From Gemmatimonadaceae bacterium (lineage in GTDB: Bacteria; Gemmatimonadota; Gemmatimonadetes; Gemmatimonadales; Gemmatimonadaceae), in contig DASQFN010000114.1 of the NCBI GenBank assembly GCA_035633115.1, positions 1-64,000 on the forward strand: a stretch of 64,000 bases of DNA, given 5' to 3'. The notes below the pieces were generated by a model, which was given only the letters and a program-made list of their open reading frames with translations, searched no databases and was not told the origin of the DNA. Of this stretch, positions 25,962 through 34,228 are shown piece after piece; the first letter of the stretch is position 1, and each line of letters starts with the position of its first letter. Made by a program: the position numbers and the translations under genes.

Positions 25962-27614
25962 CTACGTCAGACGCTTGCGTCGGGCGCGCTCTCTCGCCAG
26001 AAGCCACTGCTGTGGAAGGGCGGCAAGATTCTGTGCCGTGTAGTAGAGGTTCAGCCCGGAAGCCATGTTTGCGAGGACAAAGGTCATCATTACCGGGAAC
26101 ATGTAACTCATCATCTTGGCCTGCGGATTCGGCGGAGCATTACGCAGGCCGATCCAGGAGAGTACGTACATCGAGGCGCCCATCAGAACCGGAAGGATGT
26201 AGTAGGGATCCTTCATCGAGATATCGTGAAGCCACATGAAGGGAACGCCTCTGAACTCGATGGTGCCCTGAAACACAAAGAACAGCGCGAAGAGTACGGG
26301 CATTGGAATGAGAGCCGGCAGGCATCCGGTGAGCGCGGTGAACGGACTGGCGCCATGCTCCTTGTACACTTTCATGATCTCTTCTCGTTGCCTCTCTGGC
26401 TTGTCCTTGTACTTCTTCTGCACCTCTGCCAGCTGCGGCTGAATGTCCTGCATTTTCATGCTCGAGCGCATCGCGCTCTGGTTCAGCGGCCAGAGAATTA
26501 TCCGGATCAGGACACCGAAGATCACCAGCACCCAGCCATAGCTCAGCTGCAGTACTTCATGCATCCACAGGAGAAGGCGAACACAGAGCGTTGCAATAGG
26601 CTGCACCATACCCTGCAGAAAACGCCATCCAAACGGGTTTACATGGTCGAAGTCTCGACCTACTGCAACGAGCTCATTCTGTTGCTGCGGACCTGCATAA
26701 AGGTCCATCGTGAATTTTCCGTCTTTGATCGCCTTTACAATCGTGGCGGAGGCGGTTGTCGCGAGCTTGGATGTCCGTGGACCGCCCTTCAAGCTCACCT
26801 CATCGAACGTATTACCCGGTGGGTTTAACACCCCCAGCACAAAGTACTTGTTCTTTACGGCAGCCCATGTCAGCGGCCCGGCCGCGAGTTCTTGCTCACC
26901 CGGATCAAGGCTTCCAAACTGCACAAGCCGGGCATTGTCCCGCTGCGGCTTGAACGAATACGCCAGGCTATTCAAGTCAGCGGTGGTGTCCGATTCCGTA
27001 GGCCTGACGGTCGATGGAAGATGCGTCAGAAGATAGACATTCTCTGCTGGCCCATCGATTCGACCATTGATGCTGACCATATAGCGATCAGGAACAAAGC
27101 CGTATCTGATTGTCACATTGAAGTTGTCGACTGTTGCGCTATAGATAAGCGCACCGCCACTTGCTAGATCCCCCTCACGTGTGACTCGAAATGGAACCCG
27201 ATCAAGTGATGTCGTGTCGCCTCGATGCACTAGCCCATACTTCAACAAAGGCTCGCCAGGGGTTCGCAACTCAACGATCCCACCTGAAGACGTAAGGTTC
27301 TTATAGTCCTTCAGGCGGATTGAAGTGGGAGCTGCTCCGATGCTGCTGAACTGATAAATCGAGCGCCTGGTCTCGATTGTCGTGATTTCCGGCCGGATAT
27401 CCATTAAACCAACAGAATCGGTCGCAGCCGGACGGGGCTGCTCACTCGCAGAGGGTAGACTATCCTGGACCCGAGCTCTCGGAGGGACTACAGAACTAAC
27501 GGTATCACGCTTGACGTCGACGGGCGGTGCCGGAGGCGCAACAGGAAAAAGAAACTGAGTTATGGCAACAACAGCTGCAGCCAGCAGTAGGGCCAGAAAG
27601 TATCGTTTTTCCAT
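25962..27614 (-). CDS. yidC: Membrane protein insertase YidC
   Basis: YidC inserts and folds inner-membrane proteins with or without Sec. The 550-residue Gram-negative type has an N-terminal membrane anchor (ALLLAAAVVAITQFLFPVAP), a large periplasmic beta-sandwich (about 50-330), and a conserved core of membrane helices with ILWPLNQSAMRSSMKMQDIQ and PALIPMPVLFALFFVFQG. The end, ARERARRKRLT, is basic, as expected for ribosome contact. It follows yidD by a one-base overlap. Confidence 0.96.
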   Translation of the reverse strand: MEKRYFLALLLAAAVVAITQFLFPVAPPAPPVDVKRDTVSSVVPPRARVQDSLPSASEQPRPAATDSVGLMDIRPEITTIETRRSIYQFSSIGAAPTSIRLKDYKNLTSSGGIVELRTPGEPLLKYGLVHRGDTTSLDRVPFRVTREGDLASGGALIYSATVDNFNVTIRYGFVPDRYMVSINGRIDGPAENVYLLTHLPSTVRPTESDTTADLNSLAYSFKPQRDNARLVQFGSLDPGEQELAAGPLTWAAVKNKYFVLGVLNPPGNTFDEVSLKGGPRTSKLATTASATIVKAIKDGKFTMDLYAGPQQQNELVAVGRDFDHVNPFGWRFLQGMVQPIATLCVRLLLWMHEVLQLSYGWVLVIFGVLIRIILWPLNQSAMRSSMKMQDIQPQLAEVQKKYKDKPERQREEIMKVYKEHGASPFTALTGCLPALIPMPVLFALFFVFQGTIEFRGVPFMWLHDISMKDPYYILPVLMGASMYVLSWIGLRNAPPNPQAKMMSYMFPVMMTFVLANMASGLNLYYTAQNLAALPQQWLLARERARRKRLT

Positions 27615-27826
27615 TAGGGGACCGGGTCATATCCACCCGCTCGAAACGGGTGACACCGCGCAATTCGGCGGATTGCCAGCCAGCTTCCACTCACGGGTCC
27701 ATGGCGCTCGATAGCTTCAATCGCATACGCTGAGCACGTCGGATAATAGCGACATGCTGCAGGCAATAACGGTGAGATCCAAAGCTGATAGCCTCGAATC
27801 ATCAGAATAAGAGGGTTTCGCATCAA
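27614..27826 (-). CDS. yidD: Membrane protein insertion efficiency factor YidD
   Basis: This short 70-residue protein carries the signature [20 protein letters not shown] and [12 protein letters not shown] with the two conserved Cys residues. It assists membrane insertion with YidC and is encoded between rnpA and yidC, as usual. It overlaps rnpA by four bases and yidC by one. Confidence 0.96.
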   Translation of the reverse strand: MMRNPLILMIRGYQLWISPLLPAACRYYPTCSAYAIEAIERHGPVSGSWLAIRRIARCHPFRAGGYDPVP

Positions 27827-28131
27827 GTTGCCGGAAATTCAGCCATCAGCCGTACTTGGATTCGCTCAACCTCGCGAGCAAGCTCTTTGAAATCCGCTGT
27901 ATAGGCACTCGGCAGCGCACGGACTATGATATCCAAGCCGGGAAACCTGGGAATGAGCCAGACCCGGACCAGTTCCCGAAGACGTCTCCGAAGCTGGTTC
28001 CGTTCTACCACTGTGTGACCATACTTCGCTACCACTATGGCAACCCGACAATAAGAGAGCAGGGAGACGACCACACTGGCCTCGATACGGCCAGTTTTTA
28101 GCCTTTTCCCTGCTCGTTTGATTTTTTCCAA
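27823..28131 (-). CDS. rnpA: Ribonuclease P protein component
   Basis: RnpA binds rnpB RNA to mature tRNA 5' ends. The 102 residues include [20 protein letters not shown], matching the family RNR motif, and a later [19 protein letters not shown]. The only in-frame standard start is TTG at 28131. The frame upstream of it reads SRRHRLTRESE, which is exactly the conserved RLTR-type N-terminus of RnpA. The real start may therefore be a non-standard codon upstream, within the rpmH-rnpA overlap. Part of the N-terminus would be missing if TTG is used. Confidence 0.92.
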   Translation of the reverse strand: MEKIKRAGKRLKTGRIEASVVVSLLSYCRVAIVVAKYGHTVVERNQLRRRLRELVRVWLIPRFPGLDIIVRALPSAYTADFKELAREVERIQVRLMAEFPAT

Positions 28132-28177
28132 CTCGCTCTCACGCGTAAGTCTATGCCGACGCGAATACGAGCTCTTC

Positions 28178-28342
28178 TTAGGCGCCGGCGTATTTACTCG
28201 GCAGGCGTACCGCTAACTGCTTACGGCCTTTTTTACGTCGCCGGTTGAGCACCGCCCTACCCCATCGGGTTGACATTCGCTCACGAAAACCATGAGTCCT
28301 GATACGACGTTTGTTACGCGGACAATAGGTTGGCTTGCCCAT
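28178..28342 (-). CDS. rpmH: 50S ribosomal protein L34
   Basis: A 54-residue frame encodes [20 protein letters not shown], then [20 protein letters not shown] and [14 protein letters not shown]. This is a full L34 with the RTHGFRERM-type core. The first gene of the rpmH-rnpA-yidD-yidC-MBL-mnmE run, it is divergent from dnaA. Confidence 0.95.
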   Translation of the reverse strand: MGKPTYCPRNKRRIRTHGFRERMSTRWGRAVLNRRRKKGRKQLAVRLPSKYAGA

Positions 28343-28364
28343 TAAGATCACCAAGAAAGCTAAA

Positions 28365-28392
28365 TCGACAGATTTCGTAAATAGCTGATAAA
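28365..28392 (+). promoter_or_regulatory. Candidate dnaA promoter
   Basis: TCGACA (28365-28370) and GATAAA (28387-28392) with 16-base spacing resemble sigma70 -35/-10 elements in the 147-base gap between rpmH and dnaA. The match is moderate, and the opposite strand holds similar-quality candidates for rpmH. Confidence 0.3.
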
Positions 28393-28454
28393 ACTATCTC
28401 ACTACACGACATACCTCAACCCATGTAAACCAATTCACCGAAATGCAGATTGAC

Positions 28455-28463
28455 TTTTCCACA
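28455..28463 (+). promoter_or_regulatory. DnaA box upstream of dnaA (TTTTCCACA)
   Basis: TTTTCCACA matches the TTWTNCACA consensus and lies just before the dnaA start. This fits autoregulation of dnaA by its own product. Confidence 0.55.
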
Positions 28464-28489
28464 TGGTTTGGCTACGGTTGCCGTCCCCT

Positions 28490-29884
28490 ATGTCACTGAC
28501 AGCTTCAGAAGTCTGGAAACGCCTACTCGACCGAGCTCGGATCGATATTCCCGAGCAAACTTTCAGGACATGGCTTGAGCCAACTGAAGCTCTAAGCCTG
28601 GACGGAGATGTAATTTCGGTTGGTGTTCCCGATCAGTTTGCTGCTGACTGGAACGAGTCCAAACATGCTGAATTGTTTTCCACATACGGTCCGATCGCCC
28701 TTGGGTACCCTATCAGAGTCATTTTCAAAGTCAACGAAGAGCGAAAAAAGAGGTCACAAATGGATTTCTTTGTAGCTCCTCCTGTTTTCTCTTTCGCAAC
28801 AGGACGAGGCCACTTAAGCGCCAACCAGGCGCCACTTAGTTCCCGTTATACTTTCGACCACTTTGTCATCGGCAAATCCAACGAACTTGCCGCTGCTGCT
28901 GCACACGCTGTCTCCCAAGCACCAGGAAAGGTCTACAATCCCCTCTTTATCTATGGTGACACCGGGATAGGTAAAACTCATCTAATGCAGGCTATTGCAC
29001 ACGATATCATCTCAAGAAATCCACAAATGAGAATCAGCTTCGTTGGTACCGAGCAGTTTACTAACGAGTTGATTGGATCGATTCAGAACCATACCACATC
29101 GAGTTTTCGCCGACAGTACCGTGAGACCGACCTATTACTCATTGATGATGTGCATTTCCTCCGCGGAAAGGAGGCAACCCAGCAGGAATTCTTCCACACA
29201 TTCAACGCATTGTACGAAGCGGGCCGTCAGATTGTTCTAACAAGCGATCGTCCACCTTCAGACATTCCAGGACTTGAAGCACGTCTAATCAGTCGCTTCC
29301 AATGGGGAATGGTTGCAGACATTCAGCTCCCCGATTTTGAGCACCGAATTGCAATCCTCAGACAGAAGGCACAACTCGACCACTTAGAACACACAATCCC
29401 GGAAGACGTAATCCGCTTCATCGCAGAGAACGTAAAATCCAGTGTCCGTGAACTCGAAGGATCCATTATCAAACTCCTCGCGTTTGCATCACTTAAGCAT
29501 AAAGAGATCTCAATTGATCTTGCGCACGAAGCTCTGCGCGACAAGCTACGCCCTATAAATGGACAGCCAAGCCATCCAGCCTCCTCAACTCTAACGATCA
29601 ATACAATCCAGCAAATAGTTGCCCAAGAGTGGGGAGTTACTGCAGAAGGTCTCCGATCAAAGACTCGCACAAAAGCTCTAACAATTCCCCGTCACATTGC
29701 AATGTTCCTAACACGTGATCTACTTGGAACTCAGCTTGTCGAAATCGGTAACGCTTTCGGCGGTCGTGATCACTCAACGGTTATCCACAGCATAGAGAAA
29801 ACAGCAGAAATCCTGGATACAAATCCTTCGTACAGAAGCCGCATCCACAAAATTCGGCTTCAGCTTGAAGCACTACGATCCTAG
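28490..29884 (+). CDS. dnaA: Chromosomal replication initiator protein DnaA
   Basis: DnaA binds DnaA boxes and melts oriC. I choose ATG at 28490, giving MSLTASEVWKRLLDRARIDI, the normal domain I start; the upstream ATG-like frame adds nine unlikely residues. The 464-residue product has domain I, a short linker, an AAA+ domain with Walker A GDTGIGKTHLMQ (about 155) and Walker B LLLIDDVHFLRG, and the domain IV HTH with signature GRDHSTVIHSIEK (about 424). Base composition is visibly lower in GC than in neighbouring genes. Confidence 0.97.
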   Translation: MSLTASEVWKRLLDRARIDIPEQTFRTWLEPTEALSLDGDVISVGVPDQFAADWNESKHAELFSTYGPIALGYPIRVIFKVNEERKKRSQMDFFVAPPVFSFATGRGHLSANQAPLSSRYTFDHFVIGKSNELAAAAAHAVSQAPGKVYNPLFIYGDTGIGKTHLMQAIAHDIISRNPQMRISFVGTEQFTNELIGSIQNHTTSSFRRQYRETDLLLIDDVHFLRGKEATQQEFFHTFNALYEAGRQIVLTSDRPPSDIPGLEARLISRFQWGMVADIQLPDFEHRIAILRQKAQLDHLEHTIPEDVIRFIAENVKSSVRELEGSIIKLLAFASLKHKEISIDLAHEALRDKLRPINGQPSHPASSTLTINTIQQIVAQEWGVTAEGLRSKTRTKALTIPRHIAMFLTRDLLGTQLVEIGNAFGGRDHSTVIHSIEKTAEILDTNPSYRSRIHKIRLQLEALRS

Positions 29885-30068
29885 TCCACAAAGGTCCACC
29901 AAGAACTAACATCAGAACTCATAGCACAACTCACTCATATCAAATACCTTCCGCCAGATACCACATGTCTCAACAAACCTACTACTACTACTAATCTCTT
30001 ATATCAAAAGACAGCATTCGGCAGTTACCACGGGAAACAAACCCACCTAAGAACAGGATCCTGACGGC
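29781..30068 (+). other. oriC: Putative origin of replication (oriC) between dnaA and dnaN
   Basis: The 184-base dnaA-dnaN gap is AT-rich. DnaA-box-like sites all point the same way: a perfect TTATCCACA at 29781-29789 inside the dnaA 3' end, then GCATCCACA at 29841 and TAGTCCACA at 29882 (7 of 9 each). Further right, five CTA triplets occupy 29979-29993, followed by AT-rich sequence. On the opposite strand the triplets read 3'-GAT-5', the DnaA-trio arrangement known from Bacillus basal unwinding systems, and in the expected order and orientation after the boxes. Confidence 0.75.
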
Positions 30069-31181
30069 ATGCGGCTCACGATATCTCGGGAAAAACTTCA
30101 AGAAGGCTTGGCAGCTGTCACGGCAAGTATTCCTGCAAAGACAACGTTACCCGTCTTGGCAAATATTCTGTTGGAGACAACGGATAGAGGCATTCGGCTC
30201 TCGGGGACGGACCTAGATATTGCTGTTACAACAGAGGTAAGTGCAGATGTTGAAGCACCAGGAGCTGTAACAATTCCAGCGAAGAAGCTCTCTGAGATTG
30301 CGCGAGAGCTACCCCCTTCTCCAGTGAAAATGGCAGCTGTTGGGGAACAGCGGATTACACTTGAGTGTGGTCGGTCGCGGTTTAAGTTGCTGGGTTTACC
30401 ACGGGACGAGTTTCCTACCTTTCCGAAGGTGAAGTTTTCCGATAGCTGGCGTGTTCGTTCAGGTGATCTTCAAAAGTTGATTTCTCATACTTCGTTTGCG
30501 GTTTCGACAGAAGAGAGTCGACCGATTTTAAATGGTGTTCTTTGGGAGCTTAAGAGTGAGAAGATGGCGATGGTGGCAACGAACGGGCATCGTTTGGCGA
30601 GGATGGAGATTCAGACGGAGATGTCGTCAGCGCCTTCACACGATTTAATTATTCCACCGAAGGCACTGGAGCAGGTAAGGCGGTTATTCCCGGCTGAAGA
30701 AGAGCTTGAGATAGCTCGTGGTGAAAATCATCTTGGCTTCAGGTCACCATTTACTTCGGTGTTTACACGGTTGATTGAAGGTCCATACCCGAACTATGAG
30801 TTAGTTATCCCGCGAGATAATAATCGAAGTGCGGTTATTGATAAGATGGCTTTAGTTAGTGCCTTGAAGAGAATGTCAGTTGTAGCGTCTGATCAGACTC
30901 ATCGTATTCGGCTCTCATTTAATTCCGGGATGCTGAAGTTCAGTGTGCAGACGCCTGATCTTGGTGAAGCTCAAGACGAGTTGCCAATCAGGTATGTTGG
31001 TGACCAGCTCGATATTGGATTCAACGCGAGCTACCTACTCGAGATCCTCAGGTACATTCCAACTGATGAGGTCAAGCTTACGTTTAAAGCGCCTGAACGG
31101 GCCGCAACACTTGAGCCGGAAGGGTGGTCAGATTCCGCAACATACCTCTGTCTCGTGATGCCACTAAGGCTGGTGGATTAA
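30069..31181 (+). CDS. dnaN: DNA polymerase III subunit beta (sliding clamp)
   Basis: The 370-residue protein is the normal clamp length and has three repeated clamp folds. Landmarks are TTLPVLANILLETTDRGIRL, ESRPILNGVLWELKSEKM, VATNGHRLARMEI and the C-terminal TYLCLVMPLRLVD. It tethers the polymerase to DNA. The upstream gap holds the putative oriC. A strong terminator follows. Confidence 0.97.
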   Translation: MRLTISREKLQEGLAAVTASIPAKTTLPVLANILLETTDRGIRLSGTDLDIAVTTEVSADVEAPGAVTIPAKKLSEIARELPPSPVKMAAVGEQRITLECGRSRFKLLGLPRDEFPTFPKVKFSDSWRVRSGDLQKLISHTSFAVSTEESRPILNGVLWELKSEKMAMVATNGHRLARMEIQTEMSSAPSHDLIIPPKALEQVRRLFPAEEELEIARGENHLGFRSPFTSVFTRLIEGPYPNYELVIPRDNNRSAVIDKMALVSALKRMSVVASDQTHRIRLSFNSGMLKFSVQTPDLGEAQDELPIRYVGDQLDIGFNASYLLEILRYIPTDEVKLTFKAPERAATLEPEGWSDSATYLCLVMPLRLVD

Positions 31182-31211
31182 TTCAAACCTCTGGTAAATG
31201 GTGGCTGGATA

Positions 31212-31257
31212 GTGGAACAAGCCCTTTACGAGTCTTTGTAAAGGGCTTGTTCCTTTT
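31212..31257 (+). terminator. Rho-independent terminator of dnaN
   Basis: GGAACAAGCCCTTTAC and GTAAAGGGCTTGTTCC form a 16-base-pair stem with an 8-base loop, followed by TTTTCTG on the plus strand. rnpB ends just beyond it on the other strand and lacks its own U-run. Confidence 0.93.
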
Positions 31258-31260
31258 CTG

Positions 31261-31643
31261 GCAATCAGTCTATAAGCCGGGTTCTGTCCGATGGCTAAGC
31301 CATCTCGACGGTCATTTCTCTCGAACCACGATCACTCGTGATTTCTAGCAGCCTACCCACGGCGTCTTTATCGAGGTGGATGTCTCTCGCCGTTTACTTG
31401 GCCTTGCTCCAGCTGGGGTTTACCATGCCGCCCATGTTACCATGAGCGCGGTGGGCTCTTACCCCACCATTTCACCCTTACCTCGGTTTTCCTTGGCGGT
31501 CTGTTTTCTGTTGCACTTTCCGTAACCAGAGAATCACTTCTCTGATTCCCAGGTATTACCTGGCAGCCTTATCCACGGAGCCCGGACTTTCCTCGATTTA
31601 GACTCCAGTAGAGACTAAATCGCGACCGTCCAACTGATTGCGC
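31261..31643 (-). ncRNA. rnpB: Ribonuclease P RNA, bacterial type A
   Basis: The minus strand shows the conserved 5' segment GAGGAAAGTCCGGGCTCC, the core AAGGGTGAAATGGTGGGGTA-like segment with AGAGCCCACC, GGTAAACCCC, and the 3' end ACAGAACCCGGCTTATAG. The terminal P1 helix pairs GCAATCAGT at the 5' end with ACTGATTGC at the 3' end. The length, about 383 bases, is normal. It is the RNA catalyst that works with RnpA in tRNA 5' maturation. Confidence 0.96.
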
Positions 31644-31647
31644 CTGA

Positions 31648-31670
31648 CATCGAATATATACACTTGACTG
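31648..31670 (-). promoter_or_regulatory. Candidate rnpB promoter -10 region
   Basis: The minus strand reads GTATATATTCG seven to ten bases before the rnpB 5' end, a good -10 position (TATATT). No strong -35 hexamer is apparent. Confidence 0.35.
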
Positions 31671-31774
31671 ACAGTTTAGTGCGTATCTCAGCCTTAATGT
31701 CTTCCGGCGCTGACGGGATGCTGACGTGGCCCTTTTATACTAGCTGGGTCTCATATAACTCTTTCGGAGTGACT

Positions 31775-32701
31775 ATGGCTAGCTCGAGATCGGCATTACC
31801 GCCAATGCCCGTGACAACAATGCTCACGCCGAGTGAAAGGGCTCGAGTTGATGCAGCAGCGCAGGGATTATACTCCGCACTTCATCGTGAATCTCTTGAT
31901 GAGGTAATTGCCGATTTGCGTGAGCGGCGAGCTGGTGCTGTCCTGGTTTCTATTGCTCGCTATGGACTGCAGAGTAGTGCACGTATGGCGGCGATGGTTC
32001 GGGAATTTCCGCGAGTTCCAGCCATGGCTTTGCTCACTGAAACTCAGTATGCGACCCCTCAGTTTCTACTTGCTCTGGGTCAACTAGGGGTTCGAATCCT
32101 GATCGATGCGCGTCAACCTTCAGGGTGGCAAACGCTTCGTGAGATTCTTGCTGCTGAACGGTCAAGCGATCTTCAGCGTACGGCATTGGGACGGCTGAGT
32201 GCAGACCTAGTCGGTGCTCCACCCGATTGCTGGAGATTTTTTGAGCTTCTCTTCAGCCACTCGCCGCGTGTTCAGACTGTTCGCCAACTCTCTCGAGAGA
32301 TGTGTATTTTGCCGAGTACGTTGATGAGCCGGTTCTTTCGAGCACACTTGCCGCCGCCGAAGCGTTATCTAGCACTGGCTAGACTCATCAGAGCTGCAAA
32401 GCTGTTCGAGAATCCTGGTCTCTCTGTGGCTAGCGTAGCCAATTACTTGGATTATTCATCCCCGCAGAGTTTTGGACGTCATGTTCGAGCAATGATGCAA
32501 ATGTCGCCCGTGATCTTCCGGGAGCGATATGACGGCGCAGGAATGCTGCTTTACTTTCGTGAGGAGCTTATTCTACCGTATGTCGCAGTTCTTCGTGATT
32601 TCCGACCTGCGGCCGCATATCCTGGTTGGATCATGAGACAGCGGAATTTGGATGCTCGTTTAAGTGTGAAATCAAGGACATCAGCTCACCACGGTGGGTA
32701 A
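31775..32701 (+). CDS. AraC-type HTH regulator with receiver-like N-terminus
   Basis: I choose ATG at 31775 because a GGAGT Shine-Dalgarno-like site lies 4-5 bases before it; an ATG at 31664 is possible. The 308-residue protein has an N-terminal alpha/beta region (VLVSIARYGLQSSARMAAMV, ALLTETQYATPQFLLALGQL), which resembles a degenerate receiver or pseudo-receiver. The C-terminal AraC HTH (residues about 195-280) has VQTVRQLSREMCILPSTLMS, RYLALARLIRAAKLFENPGL and SVASVANYLDYSSPQSFGRH. The ligand and target are unknown. Its 3' end overlaps pyrE by 71 bases, tail to tail. Confidence 0.8.
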   Translation: MASSRSALPPMPVTTMLTPSERARVDAAAQGLYSALHRESLDEVIADLRERRAGAVLVSIARYGLQSSARMAAMVREFPRVPAMALLTETQYATPQFLLALGQLGVRILIDARQPSGWQTLREILAAERSSDLQRTALGRLSADLVGAPPDCWRFFELLFSHSPRVQTVRQLSREMCILPSTLMSRFFRAHLPPPKRYLALARLIRAAKLFENPGLSVASVANYLDYSSPQSFGRHVRAMMQMSPVIFRERYDGAGMLLYFREELILPYVAVLRDFRPAAAYPGWIMRQRNLDARLSVKSRTSAHHGG

Positions 32702-33233
32702 CTGAAATGACCCTGTAACCGGCGTCTTCAATTGCCTCGCGGCCACCCTCCTGTCGATCCACCAGTGTGAATACTCCTGCTATATGTCCGCCCGCAGTTT
32801 TGATAGCGTCGACAGCTTTTAAGGCGGAATAACCTGTGGTTATTACATCCTCCACAACCACTACCCGATCTCCATCCAGGAACGTCCCCTCGATCAACCT
32901 TCTGGTTCCATGAGTCTTTGCTTCTTTTCGGATGGTAAATGCGCGGAGAAGTGGAGGAGTAAAATTGCTCGCGTAGCTGATTGAATATGCGATTGGGTCA
33001 GCGCCCAGTGTGAGCCCTCCAATAGAATCCAGTTCCCACTCAGCAGCTTTCAACATCTGGATTGCTAAAGGTCCAATGAGTGAAAGCCCTTCCGGACTCA
33101 TTGTTGTGAGTCGCGCGTCAATGTAAAGATCGGAGGTTCTTCCGGAAGCTAGTTTGAAGTATCCGGTTTTTACGGAACGCGTAGCGAGGAGATGAATAAG
33201 CCGCTGGCGTTCCGTCATCGCGTCGGGCATCAT
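32631..33233 (-). CDS. pyrE: Orotate phosphoribosyltransferase
   Basis: PyrE makes OMP from orotate and PRPP in de novo pyrimidine synthesis. The 200-residue protein has the PRPP-binding signature VVVVEDVITTGYSALKAVDA, the N-terminal FKLASGRTSDLYIDARL and IGGLTLGADPIAYSIS. Start ATG at 33233 is adjacent to the divergent histidine kinase gene (59 bases between). The C-terminal 24 codons lie over the AraC-type gene's end. Confidence 0.95.
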   Translation of the reverse strand: MMPDAMTERQRLIHLLATRSVKTGYFKLASGRTSDLYIDARLTTMSPEGLSLIGPLAIQMLKAAEWELDSIGGLTLGADPIAYSISYASNFTPPLLRAFTIRKEAKTHGTRRLIEGTFLDGDRVVVVEDVITTGYSALKAVDAIKTAGGHIAGVFTLVDRQEGGREAIEDAGYRVISVTHRGELMSLISHLNEHPNSAVS

Positions 33234-33292
33234 CCACGAATATTATCGAGGTCAGAGCTTCTCAATTGTTTCCCTGGCTGGATTGCTGAGTA

Positions 33293-34228
33293 ATGCAACC
33301 GTTCGTCTATATTCTAGCCGTTGTTGTCTTTGCGGGCCTTGGGCTCCTGCTGAATCATGAACGACGCCAGGCTCGGAAGCTCGTTGAACGGTCCAAGGAG
33401 CTCGAGCGACTGTCGGCCGAACTTCTACGAGCCAGCCGCATGAAAAATGAGTTCCTGGCGAATGTCTCGCATGAGCTTCGAACTCCGCTCAACGCCATCG
33501 TCGGATTCGTCGATCTGTTACGTGAAGGTGTCTATGGGGATTTAGCGCCGCGGCAGGTGAAACCCGTTGAAAGAATCGAGGCTTCAGCAAATCATCTGCG
33601 CCATCTTGTGGATCAGATTCTCGATCTTGCAAAAATGGCTGCAGGCCGACTGGATGTTCATACAGAAATTCTCGATGTGCGGCCTTTTATTCTGGATGTT
33701 GCCAGCGAGGTGGAATCTCTTGTCAACGAAAAGGATTTGAGTCTTTCTCTTACAATGGGCAGCGCGCTGCCCAGAATAAGAACCGATCCTACTCACCTTC
33801 GACAAATTCTTGTGAACTTAATTGGGAACGCCGTGAAGTACACAAACAAAGGGACAATAGTGGTCCGAACGCGAACAGTGCCCCAGTCCGAAGGGCTTAC
33901 TCTGGGAATGCCGGTGGACCTTCCGGTGCCTGATCGGGTGGAGGCAACCTGGTTGTGTGTGCAGGTCGCAGATCCGGGTATCGGGATAGCACCAGCTGAC
34001 CAACGGCGGATTTTCGAGGAGTTCGAGCAGGTTGAGCCAGGGCCGCGGTCAGACTCGCCAAATCGTGGAACGGGACTTGGGCTGGCTATCTCTCGGCGGC
34101 TGGCCCGGCTTCTTGGCGGTGACTTGACGCTTGTGAGCGAGATAGGACGGGGCTCGACGTTCACACTGTGGCTGCCAATCAACGCCTATGACTTAGCTCC
34201 GCCGCAGTATTCCTCGAACGCGGGCTAG
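33293..34228 (+). CDS. Sensor histidine kinase, membrane-anchored
   Basis: The 311-residue protein has one N-terminal membrane helix (YILAVVVFAGLGLLLN). The dimerisation/phosphoacceptor domain HisKA has SHELRTPLNAIVGFVDLL (His near residue 60), and the catalytic HATPase domain has an N box LRQILVNLIGNAVKYTNKG, G1 VADPGIGIAP and G2 GTGLGLAISRRLARLLGG. No periplasmic sensor or PAS domain is present, so it may depend on a partner. No response regulator is adjacent. It overlaps the Ser/Thr kinase gene by 36 bases, tail to tail. Confidence 0.92.
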   Translation: MQPFVYILAVVVFAGLGLLLNHERRQARKLVERSKELERLSAELLRASRMKNEFLANVSHELRTPLNAIVGFVDLLREGVYGDLAPRQVKPVERIEASANHLRHLVDQILDLAKMAAGRLDVHTEILDVRPFILDVASEVESLVNEKDLSLSLTMGSALPRIRTDPTHLRQILVNLIGNAVKYTNKGTIVVRTRTVPQSEGLTLGMPVDLPVPDRVEATWLCVQVADPGIGIAPADQRRIFEEFEQVEPGPRSDSPNRGTGLGLAISRRLARLLGGDLTLVSEIGRGSTFTLWLPINAYDLAPPQYSSNAG

